Part shown: positions 22,566 to 30,867 of the stretch, in pieces
Numbering within the stretch: position 1 is the first letter of the stretch
How the letters are laid out: the number at the start of each line of letters is the position of its first letter
From: Roseateles hydrophilus
GTDB lineage: Bacteria > Pseudomonadota > Gammaproteobacteria > Burkholderiales > Burkholderiaceae_C
DNA: 64,000 nucleotides
Direction of reading: 5' to 3'
Assembly (NCBI RefSeq): GCF_026712245.1
Contig: NZ_JAPPUY010000001.1
Span: 1,582,640-1,646,639, forward strand
Made by a program: the position numbers and the translations under genes
The notes under the pieces: generated by a model
Told to the model about the DNA's origin: nothing
What the model saw: the letters and a program-made list of their open reading frames with translations, nothing else
Databases searched by the model: none

Positions 22566-23462
22566 ATGCACACAATTCCCTGGCGCTCCTACCTGCTGCT
22601 GGCCACCAGCATGAGCCTGGTCGGCAGCTATGTGGGGCTGTCCAAGCTGCTGGTCGCGGCCTTTCCCATCTTCCTGCTGGCGGGGCTGCGCTTCGGCTTT
22701 GCGGCGGTGCTGATGCTGCCCTGGCTGCGCAAGCCGGCCGACGAGGCGCCGCTGGACGCGCGCTCGCGCGTGCTGCTGTTCCTCGAATCCTTCCTCGGCA
22801 ACTTCCTGTTCTCCATCTGCATGCTGTTCGGCCTGCGGCACAGCTCGGCCGTGGTGGCTGGCGTCGTCATGGCGGGCATCCCGGCAGCGGTCGCGCTGCT
22901 CAGCCGCGTGTTCCTGCGCGAGCAGCTCAGCCCGCGCACGCTGGCCGGCATTGCCTGCGCCGTGGGCGGCATCGCGCTGGTGGCCACCGGCAAGCACGGC
23001 GGCGCCGAGACCAGCGCGCTCGGTGCGCTGCTGCTGATCGCCGCCGTGCTGTGCGAGGCCAGTTACGTGGTCATTGGCAAGCAACTCACCGCCGGCTTGA
23101 GCGCCAAGCGCATCAGCGCGCTGATCAACCTGTGGGGGCTGGTGCTGGTCACGCCGCTGGCGCTCTGGCAGGCGCTGAGCTTCGACTTCAGCGCGCCGCG
23201 CCTGCAGGACTGGGGGCTGCTGGGCTACTACTCGGCCACGGCCAGCGTGTTCACGGTGTGGCTGTGGATGGCCGGGCTGCGCGGCCTGCCTGCCGCCAAG
23301 GCCGGCGTGTTCACCGTGTTCCTGCCGGTCAGCACGGCGCTGGTGGGGCTGGCACTGGGCGAGGCGCTGTCGGCACGGCAGGCGCTGGCCTACGGCCTGG
23401 CCTTGCTGGGCGTGCTGCTGGCCACGTGGCCTGCGAAGGCTGAAGGCGCGGCGCCTCGGTAG
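22566..23462 (+). CDS. EamA/DMT-family transporter
   Basis: A 298-residue membrane protein with about ten hydrophobic helices and two EamA repeats. The N-terminus is TIPWRSYLLLATSMSLVGSY, and the second half includes VFTVWLWMAGLRGLPAAKAG, typical of this exporter group. It is distinct from the two other EamA proteins in the window. It is preceded by an intergenic repeat rather than a visible promoter, and followed 57 bases later by the aspartoacylase-like gene. Substrate is unknown. Confidence 0.88.
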   Translation: MHTIPWRSYLLLATSMSLVGSYVGLSKLLVAAFPIFLLAGLRFGFAAVLMLPWLRKPADEAPLDARSRVLLFLESFLGNFLFSICMLFGLRHSSAVVAGVVMAGIPAAVALLSRVFLREQLSPRTLAGIACAVGGIALVATGKHGGAETSALGALLLIAAVLCEASYVVIGKQLTAGLSAKRISALINLWGLVLVTPLALWQALSFDFSAPRLQDWGLLGYYSATASVFTVWLWMAGLRGLPAAKAGVFTVFLPVSTALVGLALGEALSARQALAYGLALLGVLLATWPAKAEGAAPR

Positions 23463-23519
23463 GATGGCGGGCGTTCCCGGATGCCGCCCCGGCTCCTCAC
23501 CGCTCACGCCCCGACTGCC

Positions 23520-24503
23520 ATGTCCAGCACGCCCACCCACCTCCGCATCCATCAATACGCCGGCCTGCAGCCCGGCCCGCGCCTGCTGGTCACCAGCGCC
23601 GTGCACGGCAACGAGATCCACGGCACCCGTGCGATGGCCGAGATCATGCGGCAGCTGGATGCGGGCGAGCTGACGCTGCGGCGCGGCACGCTGACGCTGG
23701 TGCCCATCGTCAACCCGCTGGCCCACCAGCTGAACCGCCGCGAGGGCGACCGCAACCTCAACCGCAACCTGCGCCCGCCGGTCGTCGCGCAGGACTTCGA
23801 GGACCGCATCGCCCGCGTGCTGTGCCCGCTGATCGCGCAGCACGACGGCATCCTGGACTTGCACAGCTTCCAGGGCAACGGCCCGGCCTTCGCAATGATC
23901 GGCCCGCGCAACAACAGCGGCGAGCTGGAGCCCTTCGCGCAGGAAGCCACCGAGTCGGCGCTGGCCGCCGCGCTGGGCGTGACGCGCATCGTCGAGGGCT
24001 GGCTGTCGACCTACGCCCTCGGCATCGCGCGGCGCCAGCAGCGCAGCCACGATGGCTCGCGCCGCGCGTTGCTGATCTCCGACCCGCATTACGGCATTGG
24101 CACCACGGAATACATGCGCTCCACCGGCGGCTGGGCCATCACGCTGGAATGCGGCCAGCACCTGGACCCGAACGGCCCCGAGGTGGCGCGCCTGGCCATC
24201 CTGCGCACGCTGGTGTTCCTGGGCATGCTGGACGCCAGCGCGGTCGAACCCCACCGCCCCGCACAGCCGCCCGAGGTGCTGCAGCTGCACGACGTCATCG
24301 ACCGTGAGGACATGGGTGACCAGTTCGCCCGCGAGTGGGCCAGCTTCGATGCCATCGAAGCTGGCCAGCTGATCGGCACGCGCGCCAGCGGCGAGGCGGT
24401 GCTGGCGCCGGGCGCGGGGCGCATCGTGTTCCCCAACGTCAAATCGCAGCCGGGCACCGAGTGGTTCTACCTGGCCCGCCCCAGCGACCGCCGCCTCCCC
24501 TGA
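23520..24503 (+). CDS. Succinylglutamate desuccinylase/aspartoacylase family zinc hydrolase
   Basis: A 327-residue M14-like zinc amidohydrolase. The metal ligands are in HGNEIHG (residues about 24-30: His and Glu) with a third ligand probably the His of DLHSFQGNG (about 116-124). NRREGDRNLNRN is the family arginine-rich substrate block. Such enzymes deacylate N-acyl amino acids, but this one is not clearly AstE or Asp-acylase. I chose ATG 23520 (MSSTPTHL); an upstream ATG at 23481 would add 13 residues. It lies three bases upstream of an orphan periplasmic binding protein and may share a transcript. Confidence 0.85.
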   Translation: MSSTPTHLRIHQYAGLQPGPRLLVTSAVHGNEIHGTRAMAEIMRQLDAGELTLRRGTLTLVPIVNPLAHQLNRREGDRNLNRNLRPPVVAQDFEDRIARVLCPLIAQHDGILDLHSFQGNGPAFAMIGPRNNSGELEPFAQEATESALAAALGVTRIVEGWLSTYALGIARRQQRSHDGSRRALLISDPHYGIGTTEYMRSTGGWAITLECGQHLDPNGPEVARLAILRTLVFLGMLDASAVEPHRPAQPPEVLQLHDVIDREDMGDQFAREWASFDAIEAGQLIGTRASGEAVLAPGAGRIVFPNVKSQPGTEWFYLARPSDRRLP

Positions 24504-24506
24504 TCG

Positions 24507-25424
24507 ATGCAACGCGGGCGGCGCGCATGGGCAGGCGGGCTGGCGCTGCTGGCCGCGCTGCCGGGTGCTGCGATCGCGGCGCAGGCAGCGCCCCCGGCGC
24601 CGCTGGTCGTCACGCTGCCCTACATGGAGCGCGAGGCGCCGCACCGCGCCTATGCCGACCAGCTACTGGCACTGGCGCTGCGCCTCTCCAGCGACCGCTA
24701 CGGCCCCTACCAGCTGGTGCAGCAGCGCGAGGACACCGTCATCCGCCGCCAGCTTGCCGAGCTGCAGCAGGGCCACCTGTCGGTGGCCGTGGCCATGCCC
24801 ACGCGGGACTGGCTGGATGGCGCGCTGCCGGTGCGCGTGCCCATCATGCGGGGGCTGGCCAGCTTCCGCTTCTTCATGGGCCGCGAGAGTGAACGCCAGG
24901 CCTACGCGGCCGTGCGCACCGCCGACGACCTGCGCGCGCTGAGCATCGGCCAGGGGCCCGGCTGGTCCACCGCCACGCTGCTGCAGCAGGGCGGCTTCAA
25001 GATCGTCTACGGCGGCGCGCACGCGACGCTGATCCCCATGCTGCACGCCGGGCGCTTCCAGTTGCTGATGCGCAGCATCTACGAGGTCGGGCCCGAGCTG
25101 CAGGCCCACACCGCCAGCCACCCCGGCCTGTTCGTCGTCGACGACTTCGCCGTGTTCACCTACATGCCCATGTACTTCTTCGTGGCGAAACACCAGCCAC
25201 AGCTGGCCGAGCGCCTGGCCTATGGGCTGAAGAAGGCCTATGCAAACGGCCAGCTGGACCGGCTGTTCCAGCGCTTCTTCGGCGACAGCCTGAAGCTGCT
25301 GGCCAGCCGCCGGCTGCGCCTCATCCACCTGCCCAACACCAACATCGACGGCAGTTTCTTCGAGCAGGATCGGCCCTACCTGCTGCCTGCCGTTGTCGCA
25401 CAGGAACTGGCCGCGAGGCGCTGA
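24507..25424 (+). CDS. Orphan periplasmic substrate-binding-like protein
   Basis: A 305-residue protein with a signal peptide (about residues 1-25, cleaved near AIAAQA) and a bilobal binding-protein-like sequence resembling SBP family 3: VVTLPYMER at the start of the mature part, LRALSIGQGPGWSTATLLQ near 145-163, and the C-terminal LAYGLKKAYANGQLDRLFQRFFG. No ABC permease or ATPase is near it, nor a sensor kinase. Ligand and partner are unknown. It begins three bases after the aspartoacylase-like gene and its stop shares a base with the DUF2809 start, so the three are probably one unit. Confidence 0.75.
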   Translation: MQRGRRAWAGGLALLAALPGAAIAAQAAPPAPLVVTLPYMEREAPHRAYADQLLALALRLSSDRYGPYQLVQQREDTVIRRQLAELQQGHLSVAVAMPTRDWLDGALPVRVPIMRGLASFRFFMGRESERQAYAAVRTADDLRALSIGQGPGWSTATLLQQGGFKIVYGGAHATLIPMLHAGRFQLLMRSIYEVGPELQAHTASHPGLFVVDDFAVFTYMPMYFFVAKHQPQLAERLAYGLKKAYANGQLDRLFQRFFGDSLKLLASRRLRLIHLPNTNIDGSFFEQDRPYLLPAVVAQELAARR

Positions 25425-25870
25425 TGCGCAGGCGACGACTGCCCTACGCCCTGCTGGTGCCACTGGTCATCACGGCCGGCCTCGCATCACGCGCCCACCC
25501 CGGCCTGCTGCCGGCCGCGCTCGGCCCCTACCTGGGCGACGCGCTGTGGGCGTTGCTGGTGCTGTTGCTGATCGCGCTGGCCCGGCCGGGCTGGGCCGTG
25601 GCGCGGGTGGCCGCCGCAGCGCTGGCGGCCTCGTTTGCGGTCGAGTTCAGCCAACTCTGGCAGCCCGGCTGGCTGAACGCACTGCGCCACACGACGGCTG
25701 GCCATCTGGTGCTGGGCAGTACCTTCCACGCCCCGGACTTGCTGGCCTACACGGCCGGCGTGGCGCTGGGTGCGGCGCTGGACCGGCTGCTGCTGCTCAG
25801 CCCATGGTGCCGCGCGCCTGCATCGCCTCGCGCCAGCGCCGCAGCTCGGCATGTTCCTCCGTCGGCTTGA
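25424..25870 (+). CDS. DUF2809 membrane protein
   Basis: A 148-residue protein with about four hydrophobic helices and the DUF2809 motifs LGDALWALLV, AASFAVEFSQLWQ and VLGSTFHAPDLLAYTAG. Its function is unknown. ATG overlaps the stop of the binding protein gene (TGATG). Its 3' end overlaps the convergent glutathione transferase gene by 74 bases. The last 20 residues, encoded in the overlap, are Ala/Pro-rich and unlike the conserved domain, so the overlap probably arose by loss of an earlier stop. Confidence 0.8.
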   Translation: MRRRRLPYALLVPLVITAGLASRAHPGLLPAALGPYLGDALWALLVLLLIALARPGWAVARVAAAALAASFAVEFSQLWQPGWLNALRHTTAGHLVLGSTFHAPDLLAYTAGVALGAALDRLLLLSPWCRAPASPRASAAARHVPPSA

Positions 25871-26426
25871 GCCGGATGGCGCGCGCGAAGTCCACGACGA
25901 CGACGGCCGTGATGTCGGCCAGGCTGAAGCGCTCGGTCGCGATGAACTCGCGCCCGGCCAGATGCGCGTCCAGCGCCGCAAAGAAGGCCCGTGCGCGGGC
26001 CACGCCGCGCTCGGCCAGCGCCGGGATCTGCGCGTAGTCGGCCGGCCCGGTCAGCGCACGGCCGGCCATGGCCGGGCTGCCGTTGCGAAAGCCCTCGGCA
26101 ATCGCCATCAGGCCCTCTTGCTCGATGCGGGCCTGCCAGCCGGCGATCTCGGCCTTCTCCAGCGGCGTGCGGCCCAGCAACGCCGGCTCGGGAAAGCGCG
26201 CCTCCAGGTAGGCCGCGATGGCGGCGTTGTCCGTCAGCACCGGGCCTTCCTCGGTCACCAGCGCCGGCACCGTGCACTGCGGGTTGATGCGCCGGAAGGC
26301 CTCGCCCAGCTGCTCGCCACTACGCAGGTCGACCTGCACCGTCGCGTGCGGCACCCCCTTCTCGGCCAGCAGGATGCGCGCCCGGCGCGGGCTGGGCGCG
26401 GTGGCGCAGTCGTACAGCGTGATCAC
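25797..26426 (-). CDS. Glutathione S-transferase family protein
   Basis: A 209-residue GST with the N-terminal thioredoxin-like domain (ITLYDCATAPSPRRARILLAEKG, split at residue 15), the cis-Pro region CTVPALV (about 51-57) and the gamma-glutamyl-contact region LTDNAAIAAYLE (about 64-75), followed by an all-helical domain. Ser or Cys near residue 7-12 is the likely catalytic residue class. It is downstream of and overlaps by four bases the YghU-like gene, giving a two-gene glutathione unit. Substrate is unknown; the convergent overlap with DUF2809 is 74 bases. Confidence 0.88.
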   Translation of the reverse strand: MITLYDCATAPSPRRARILLAEKGVPHATVQVDLRSGEQLGEAFRRINPQCTVPALVTEEGPVLTDNAAIAAYLEARFPEPALLGRTPLEKAEIAGWQARIEQEGLMAIAEGFRNGSPAMAGRALTGPADYAQIPALAERGVARARAFFAALDAHLAGREFIATERFSLADITAVVVVDFARAIRLKPTEEHAELRRWREAMQARGTMG

Positions 26427-27334
26427 GCTGCACCGCCTTGCTGCAGCTTGTCCTGCGTCCGGAGCGCAAAGTCGCTGGCGTCGTGGCGCTCATGCAGCTG
26501 GTTGTGCGGCTCGCCCCAGGTGCGGTTGACCTTGCGACCACGCTGCACGGCCGGGCGCGCGGCGATCTCGTCGGCCCAGCGGATGACGTGCGGGTACTCG
26601 TGCACCGACAGGAACTCGCCCGCGCCGTACAGCTGGCCCTTCACCAGCGCGCCATACCAGGGCCAGGTGGCGATGTCGGCCACCGTGTAGGCCTCGCCCG
26701 CGAGGTAGCGGCGCTCGGCCAGCAGACGGTTCAGCACGTCCAGCTGGCGCTTGACCTCCATCGCGTAGCGGTCGATGGGGTACTGCTGCTTGGTCGGCGC
26801 ATAGGCATAGAAATGGCCGAAGCCGCCGCCCAGGAAGGGCGCGCTGCCCATCTGCCAGAACAGCCAGCTCAGGCACTCGGCCCGCGCCGCGCCGCCGGCA
26901 GGCAGCAGCGCGTTGCCAAACTTCTCGGCCAGGTAGACCAGGATGGCCCCGGACTCGAACACCCGCACCGGCGGTGCCTCGGCGCCCGCGCTGCGGTCCA
27001 CCAGCACCGGGATCTTGGAATTGGGGTTGGCCTCGACGAAGCCGCTGCCGAACTGCTGGCCCTCGTTGATGCGGATCAGCCAGGCGTCGTACTCGGCACC
27101 GGCATGGCCCAGCGCCAGCAGCTCTTCCAGCATCACCGTGACCTTCTGGCCATTGGGCGTGCCCAGCGAATAGAGCTGCAGCGGATGCCGGCCCACCGGC
27201 AACGCCTGCTCGTGCGTAGCACCGGCCACCGGGCGGTTGATGTTGGCGAACTGGCCGCCGCTCGGCTGGGCCCAGGTCCAGACCTGGGGCGGCACATAGG
27301 CGGTGGCGGCGGGGGTGGCGGCGTTGTCAGACAT
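26423..27334 (-). CDS. yghU: Glutathione-disulfide-bond oxidoreductase YghU-like
   Basis: A 303-residue Nu-class GST homologue. YghU-type features are NRPVAGATHEQALPVG (about 33-48), LYSLGTPNGQKV (about 54-65), WLIRINEGQQF and FGHFYAYAPTK. These proteins bind two glutathione molecules and reduce disulfides. The 303-residue length and the N-terminal extension fit YghU rather than ordinary GSTs. It overlaps the next GST by ATGA. Divergent from the DsbA-like gene across 116 bases, which suggests a shared thiol-redox theme in this spot. Confidence 0.9.
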   Translation of the reverse strand: MSDNAATPAATAYVPPQVWTWAQPSGGQFANINRPVAGATHEQALPVGRHPLQLYSLGTPNGQKVTVMLEELLALGHAGAEYDAWLIRINEGQQFGSGFVEANPNSKIPVLVDRSAGAEAPPVRVFESGAILVYLAEKFGNALLPAGGAARAECLSWLFWQMGSAPFLGGGFGHFYAYAPTKQQYPIDRYAMEVKRQLDVLNRLLAERRYLAGEAYTVADIATWPWYGALVKGQLYGAGEFLSVHEYPHVIRWADEIAARPAVQRGRKVNRTWGEPHNQLHERHDASDFALRTQDKLQQGGAA

Positions 27335-27450
27335 GCAGGGCTCTCCGTGGCAAGGCCCGCACGGTAGGCGAGGCGGGCCGGCCCCCAGGACTGTATGGGC
27401 TTGCGCGCAGGCCGCAGAATGCGGCGCCCGCCACGCTGACCGCCCTGCTC

Positions 27451-28092
27451 ATGCGCATTGATTTCATCTCCGACGTCGTCTGCCCCTGGTGCGCCATCGG
27501 CCTGTACTCGCTGGAGGCGGCTGCCGCCCGCATTCCGGGCCTGACGCTGGACCTGCACTTCCACCCCTTCGAGCTCAACCCGGGCATGGGCCCCGACGGC
27601 CAGGACATCGAGGAACACCTGGCCGAGAAGTACGGCGCCAGCCCGGCGCAGCTGGCCGGCACCCGCCAGGCCATCCGCGAGCGCGGCGCCGAGCTGGGCT
27701 TTCACTTCGCGATGGAGGCGCGCAGCCGCATCGTCAACACGCGCGACGCGCACCGCCTGCTGCACTGGGCCGAGGAGGCCTTGGGCAGCGCCACGCAGCG
27801 CACGCTCAAGGTCGCGCTGCTCAAGGCCTATTTCAGCGAGGGCCGGGACGTGTCGGACACGGCCGTGCTGCTGGACGTCGCCGTGGCCGCCGGCCTGCCC
27901 GAAGCCGGTGCGCGCGAGCTGCTGGCCAGCCGCCGCTACGACGCCGAGGTCGCCGCCGCCGAGGCCGAGGTGCAGCGCCAGGGCATCCACTCGGTGCCCG
28001 CCATCGTCGTGAACCAGCGCCATCTCATCCAGGGCGGCCAGTCGGTCGAGGTGTTCGAGCGGCTGCTTCGACAGGTGCAGGCGCAAGCCTGA
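27451..28092 (+). CDS. DsbA/FrnE-family thiol oxidoreductase
   Basis: A 213-residue protein of the DsbA fold lacking a signal peptide, hence cytoplasmic like FrnE and 2-hydroxychromene isomerase relatives. The active motif CPWC lies near residues 11-14 (SDVVCPWCAIG), and the cis-Pro loop is HSVPAIVV (about 178-185). It probably acts in disulfide or thiol exchange; an isomerase role is less likely given the CPWC motif. It is divergent from the YghU-like gene and convergent with the methyltransferase gene, with six bases between stops. Confidence 0.88.
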   Translation: MRIDFISDVVCPWCAIGLYSLEAAAARIPGLTLDLHFHPFELNPGMGPDGQDIEEHLAEKYGASPAQLAGTRQAIRERGAELGFHFAMEARSRIVNTRDAHRLLHWAEEALGSATQRTLKVALLKAYFSEGRDVSDTAVLLDVAVAAGLPEAGARELLASRRYDAEVAAAEAEVQRQGIHSVPAIVVNQRHLIQGGQSVEVFERLLRQVQAQA

Positions 28093-28098
28093 GGGCGG

Positions 28099-28854
28099 TC
28101 AGCCCGCACGCACCAAGCGCACCAGCCCTTTCTCGGCCGGCAACTGCTGCAACTGCAGCGCAGGCCATTCGGAACACCAGCGCCTGACGACCTCGCCCTC
28201 GTCTTCGCGCCCTGCGTCGTCGAGCAGCAGCGCAAAGCCGGGCGCCAAGCGTTCACGCAGCCGGGGCAAGGCCGGGTAACGAGCCAATGGGCCGACACTG
28301 GCCGGCGGCCCGTCAATCACCAGCAGCGCCACGTCCCGCACCGTTTGCGGCAAGGCAGAGACGCGATACCACGTGCGCCCGTCCTCGCCCACCTCCAGCG
28401 GTGCATCGATCACGGTGGCCCAGTCGGTGAGCCCGTGTTGGCGCAGCAGGGAACGCGTCTGCTCAGCGAAGCGAGGCTCATGCTCCAGGCTGTAAACATG
28501 CCCGTGGCCCACCTGCTGCAGCGAGCGTGCGACCACCAGTGTCGACACGCCGGAGCTGCACTCCAGCACACAGTACGGCCGCGAGCGCCCGACTTCCAGC
28601 GCCACTTGCAACAGAAAGTCAGGCGACCCAGCCCAGCCTCGCAGCGGTGGCAGCGGATCCGCCAGCGAGAGCCGTCGCTCCAACGCGGCCAGGCTCTGCA
28701 GCTGCGCGTACAACGACAAGACTTCGCGATGCGTCTCCGACGACTCGGTCGCCAGCACATAGGTCATCTTGTGCATGTGCTGCACCTTGTGCAGCACCCG
28801 CAGGCAGACGCCAAGGATCGCGACCAGCAACACTGTCATCAACAGCTCAAGCAT
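28099..28854 (-). CDS. Membrane-anchored class I SAM-dependent methyltransferase
   Basis: A 251-residue protein with one N-terminal membrane helix (residues about 2-18), a short coiled coil (about 35-58), then a Rossmann methyltransferase domain. The SAM-binding motif is CVLECSSGVSTLVVA near residues 91-105, followed by VYSLEHEPRF and VIDGPPAS. This resembles Methyltransf_24-like enzymes. The anchor implies activity at the inner membrane, cytoplasmic side. Start ATG at 28854 follows AGGAG; longer upstream starts lack a ribosome-binding site. Base composition is lower in G+C than its neighbours (one 60-base sample gave 37), hinting at transfer. Substrate is unknown. Confidence 0.8.
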   Translation of the reverse strand: MLELLMTVLLVAILGVCLRVLHKVQHMHKMTYVLATESSETHREVLSLYAQLQSLAALERRLSLADPLPPLRGWAGSPDFLLQVALEVGRSRPYCVLECSSGVSTLVVARSLQQVGHGHVYSLEHEPRFAEQTRSLLRQHGLTDWATVIDAPLEVGEDGRTWYRVSALPQTVRDVALLVIDGPPASVGPLARYPALPRLRERLAPGFALLLDDAGREDEGEVVRRWCSEWPALQLQQLPAEKGLVRLVRAG

Positions 28855-28968
28855 CGTGCCCTCTCCTGCTCGCGCCCGGATAGACGCTGACGCTCCCGCC
28901 AGGAAGCCGCGCGATGGTAGCCGGCCTTCAGCAGGGCGACTCCTGAGACAATGCCTCGCCCTTTCCAC

Positions 28969-29000
28969 GAAGCCCGCCACCGGCGGGCTTCTCGTTTCTC
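28969..29000 (+). promoter_or_regulatory. Terminator-like hairpin in the rdgC leader
   Basis: A perfect 10-bp stem (28969-28978 with 28982-28991) has a 3-base loop and is followed by TCGTTTCTC. It lies between divergent genes and only 17 bases before the rdgC ATG, so it is not an ordinary downstream terminator. It could attenuate rdgC or be misplaced end-of-transcript signal. Confidence 0.5.
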
Positions 29001-29007
29001 AAGCGCC

Positions 29008-29985
29008 ATGTTCAAGAACCTGATCACCTACCGCATCGGCGAAGGCTGGCAGACCGACGCCGCCCAGCTCGCCGAGCAACTCGCCAAGGAACCCTTCCTG
29101 GCTTGCGCCCCCACCCAGCCGCTGGCCGTGGGCTGGGCGCCGCCGCGCGGCGTCGAGCACGCGCCGCTCGTCGAGGTCATCGACGGCCACTGGCTCATCA
29201 AGCTCAAGCGCGAGGCCCGGCTGTTGCCCTCCTCCGTCGTGCAGGAGCGCGTGGACGAACTGGCCGAGCACATCGAGGAAACCACCGGCCGCAAGCCCGG
29301 CAAGAAGGCCAAGAAGGACCTGAAGGAACAAGCCCAGCACGAGCTGCTGCCGCGCGCGTTCACGAAGACCTCGGCCACGCAGGTGTGGATCGCGCCGGGC
29401 CAGGGCCTGCTGTTCGTGGATGCTGGCTCCAGCAGCCGCGCCGACGAGGTCATCACGCTGCTGATCCAGGCCAGCCCGGGGCTGTCGCTGCAACTGGTGC
29501 AGACCGCCGAGAGCCCGGCCGCCTGCATGGCCGCGTGGCTGCTGGACGGCGTGACGCCCGAGGGCTTCAACATCGAGCGCGAGTGCGAGCTCAAGGGCAG
29601 TGACGACGAGAAGCCCGTGGTGCGCTACGCCCGCCATCCTCTCGACATCGACGAGGTGCGCGCCCACCTGACCAGCGGCAAGATGCCCACGCGCCTGGCG
29701 CTGAGCTACAAGGAACGCGTGGCCTTCACGCTGACCGAAGGCTTTGCGATCAAGAAGATCAGCTTCCTGGACCTGGCCTTCGAGGGCCGCCCGGAGGCCA
29801 GCGGCGACGAGGCCTTCGACGCCGACATGGCGCTGGCCACCGGCGAGCTGAGCGGGCTGATCCCGGCGCTCATCGAAGGTCTGGGCGGCGAGCATGACTT
29901 CGCGGCTGGCGCGGCGCCATCCCCGGTGCCCGCATCACTGCCCGAGCCCACCGAAGCCGTCAGCGACGAGACCCCGCCCTGGTGA
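29008..29985 (+). CDS. rdgC: Recombination-associated protein RdgC
   Basis: A 325-residue DNA-binding protein that forms a ring around duplex DNA and modulates RecA activity. It begins MFKNLITYRI, with family features in ATQVWIAPGQGLLFVDA-like sequence near residues 127-142 and TEGFAIKKISFLDLAFEG near residue 245. The C-terminal Ala/Pro-rich tail (about residues 297-325) is longer than in E. coli. The start at 29008 fits the family N-terminus; no clear ribosome-binding site is visible, and a hairpin sits just upstream. It is convergent with the next leftward gene. Confidence 0.93.
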   Translation: MFKNLITYRIGEGWQTDAAQLAEQLAKEPFLACAPTQPLAVGWAPPRGVEHAPLVEVIDGHWLIKLKREARLLPSSVVQERVDELAEHIEETTGRKPGKKAKKDLKEQAQHELLPRAFTKTSATQVWIAPGQGLLFVDAGSSSRADEVITLLIQASPGLSLQLVQTAESPAACMAAWLLDGVTPEGFNIERECELKGSDDEKPVVRYARHPLDIDEVRAHLTSGKMPTRLALSYKERVAFTLTEGFAIKKISFLDLAFEGRPEASGDEAFDADMALATGELSGLIPALIEGLGGEHDFAAGAAPSPVPASLPEPTEAVSDETPPW

Positions 29986-30010
29986 ACGGCGGCCGGCGCT
30001 GGCGCGGCGC

Positions 30011-30808
30011 CTAGCGCAGGTCTTCCGCGCGCGGCCGCAGGCCGTAGTGACGGAACAACTGCTCCACGGCCCCCTCGCGCAGCAGCGCTTGGTGGGCCTC
30101 CCGCAGCGCTGCCTGCTCGGCCTCGCTGAAGCCGCCGCTGGCGGCCAGCCACACATCGCCCGAGTCCAGCGCCAACCCGATCTGGAACGCAGCAGCTTGT
30201 CGGCCGCTGCTGCGCACCTTGTCCATGCAGACCAGGTCACCACCGTACAGCGCGTCCACGACGTCGCGCTCCAGCATGCGCAGCATGTCGTCCACGCTGC
30301 TGGCCTGCATCAGCAGGCCGGGCGTGAACCCGTGGCGCTGCAGCTGTGCGAGGTTGGGCGAGCCGCGCAGCACCACCAGGCGCAGTTGCCGGGCTTGCTC
30401 GAGGCTGGTCACCGGCGGGCGCCCGCTGCGGTTGATGAACACGAACTGCTGCACATAGAGCTTGAGCAGCCACTGGAAAGCCCCCTCGCGCTCCGGTGTG
30501 CGGGTGAGCGGCAGGATGGCCACGCGCGGCAGAGCCGCCGCTGTCGCTCGGGCGCGCGCCCAGGGAAAGAACTCCACCTTGACCGGCTGACCACAGCGCC
30601 GGAGCACCTGCTCCACCAGTTCGACCAGCACGCCGGGGCGCTCGGGCTGGCCATCGACGGCGAACGGCGGCAGATCACCGCTGACCACGCGCAGAGGCGC
30701 CAGCGCCGATGCGCGCACGCCGGCCGGCAGCAGCGCGGCGCCCCACAAGCCCAACAGGCCCAGCAGCCCACGGACGCGTCTGCGATAAGCAAGCGGCGTG
30801 ATCAACAT
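30011..30808 (-). CDS. Orphan SBP_bac_3-like periplasmic protein
   Basis: A 265-residue secreted protein with a signal peptide (RRRVRGLLGLLGLWGAALLPAG, residues about 9-30) and a family 3 extracellular solute-binding domain: LRVVSGDLPPFAVDG near residues 39-53, LVEQVLRRCGQPVKVEFFPWARA, and RGSPNLAQLQ later. Like the binding protein at 24507-25424 it has no transporter or sensor partner nearby. Start is taken at ATG 30808; a start at 30856 is also open. The ligand is unknown. It lies downstream of the CYTH gene by 59 bases. Confidence 0.75.
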   Translation of the reverse strand: MLITPLAYRRRVRGLLGLLGLWGAALLPAGVRASALAPLRVVSGDLPPFAVDGQPERPGVLVELVEQVLRRCGQPVKVEFFPWARARATAAALPRVAILPLTRTPEREGAFQWLLKLYVQQFVFINRSGRPPVTSLEQARQLRLVVLRGSPNLAQLQRHGFTPGLLMQASSVDDMLRMLERDVVDALYGGDLVCMDKVRSSGRQAAAFQIGLALDSGDVWLAASGGFSEAEQAALREAHQALLREGAVEQLFRHYGLRPRAEDLR

Positions 30809-30867
30809 CCGGCGATGCTGCCGCGAGGCGGCAGCCACGACAACTGCGGGGAACACGCAGGCCGCGC

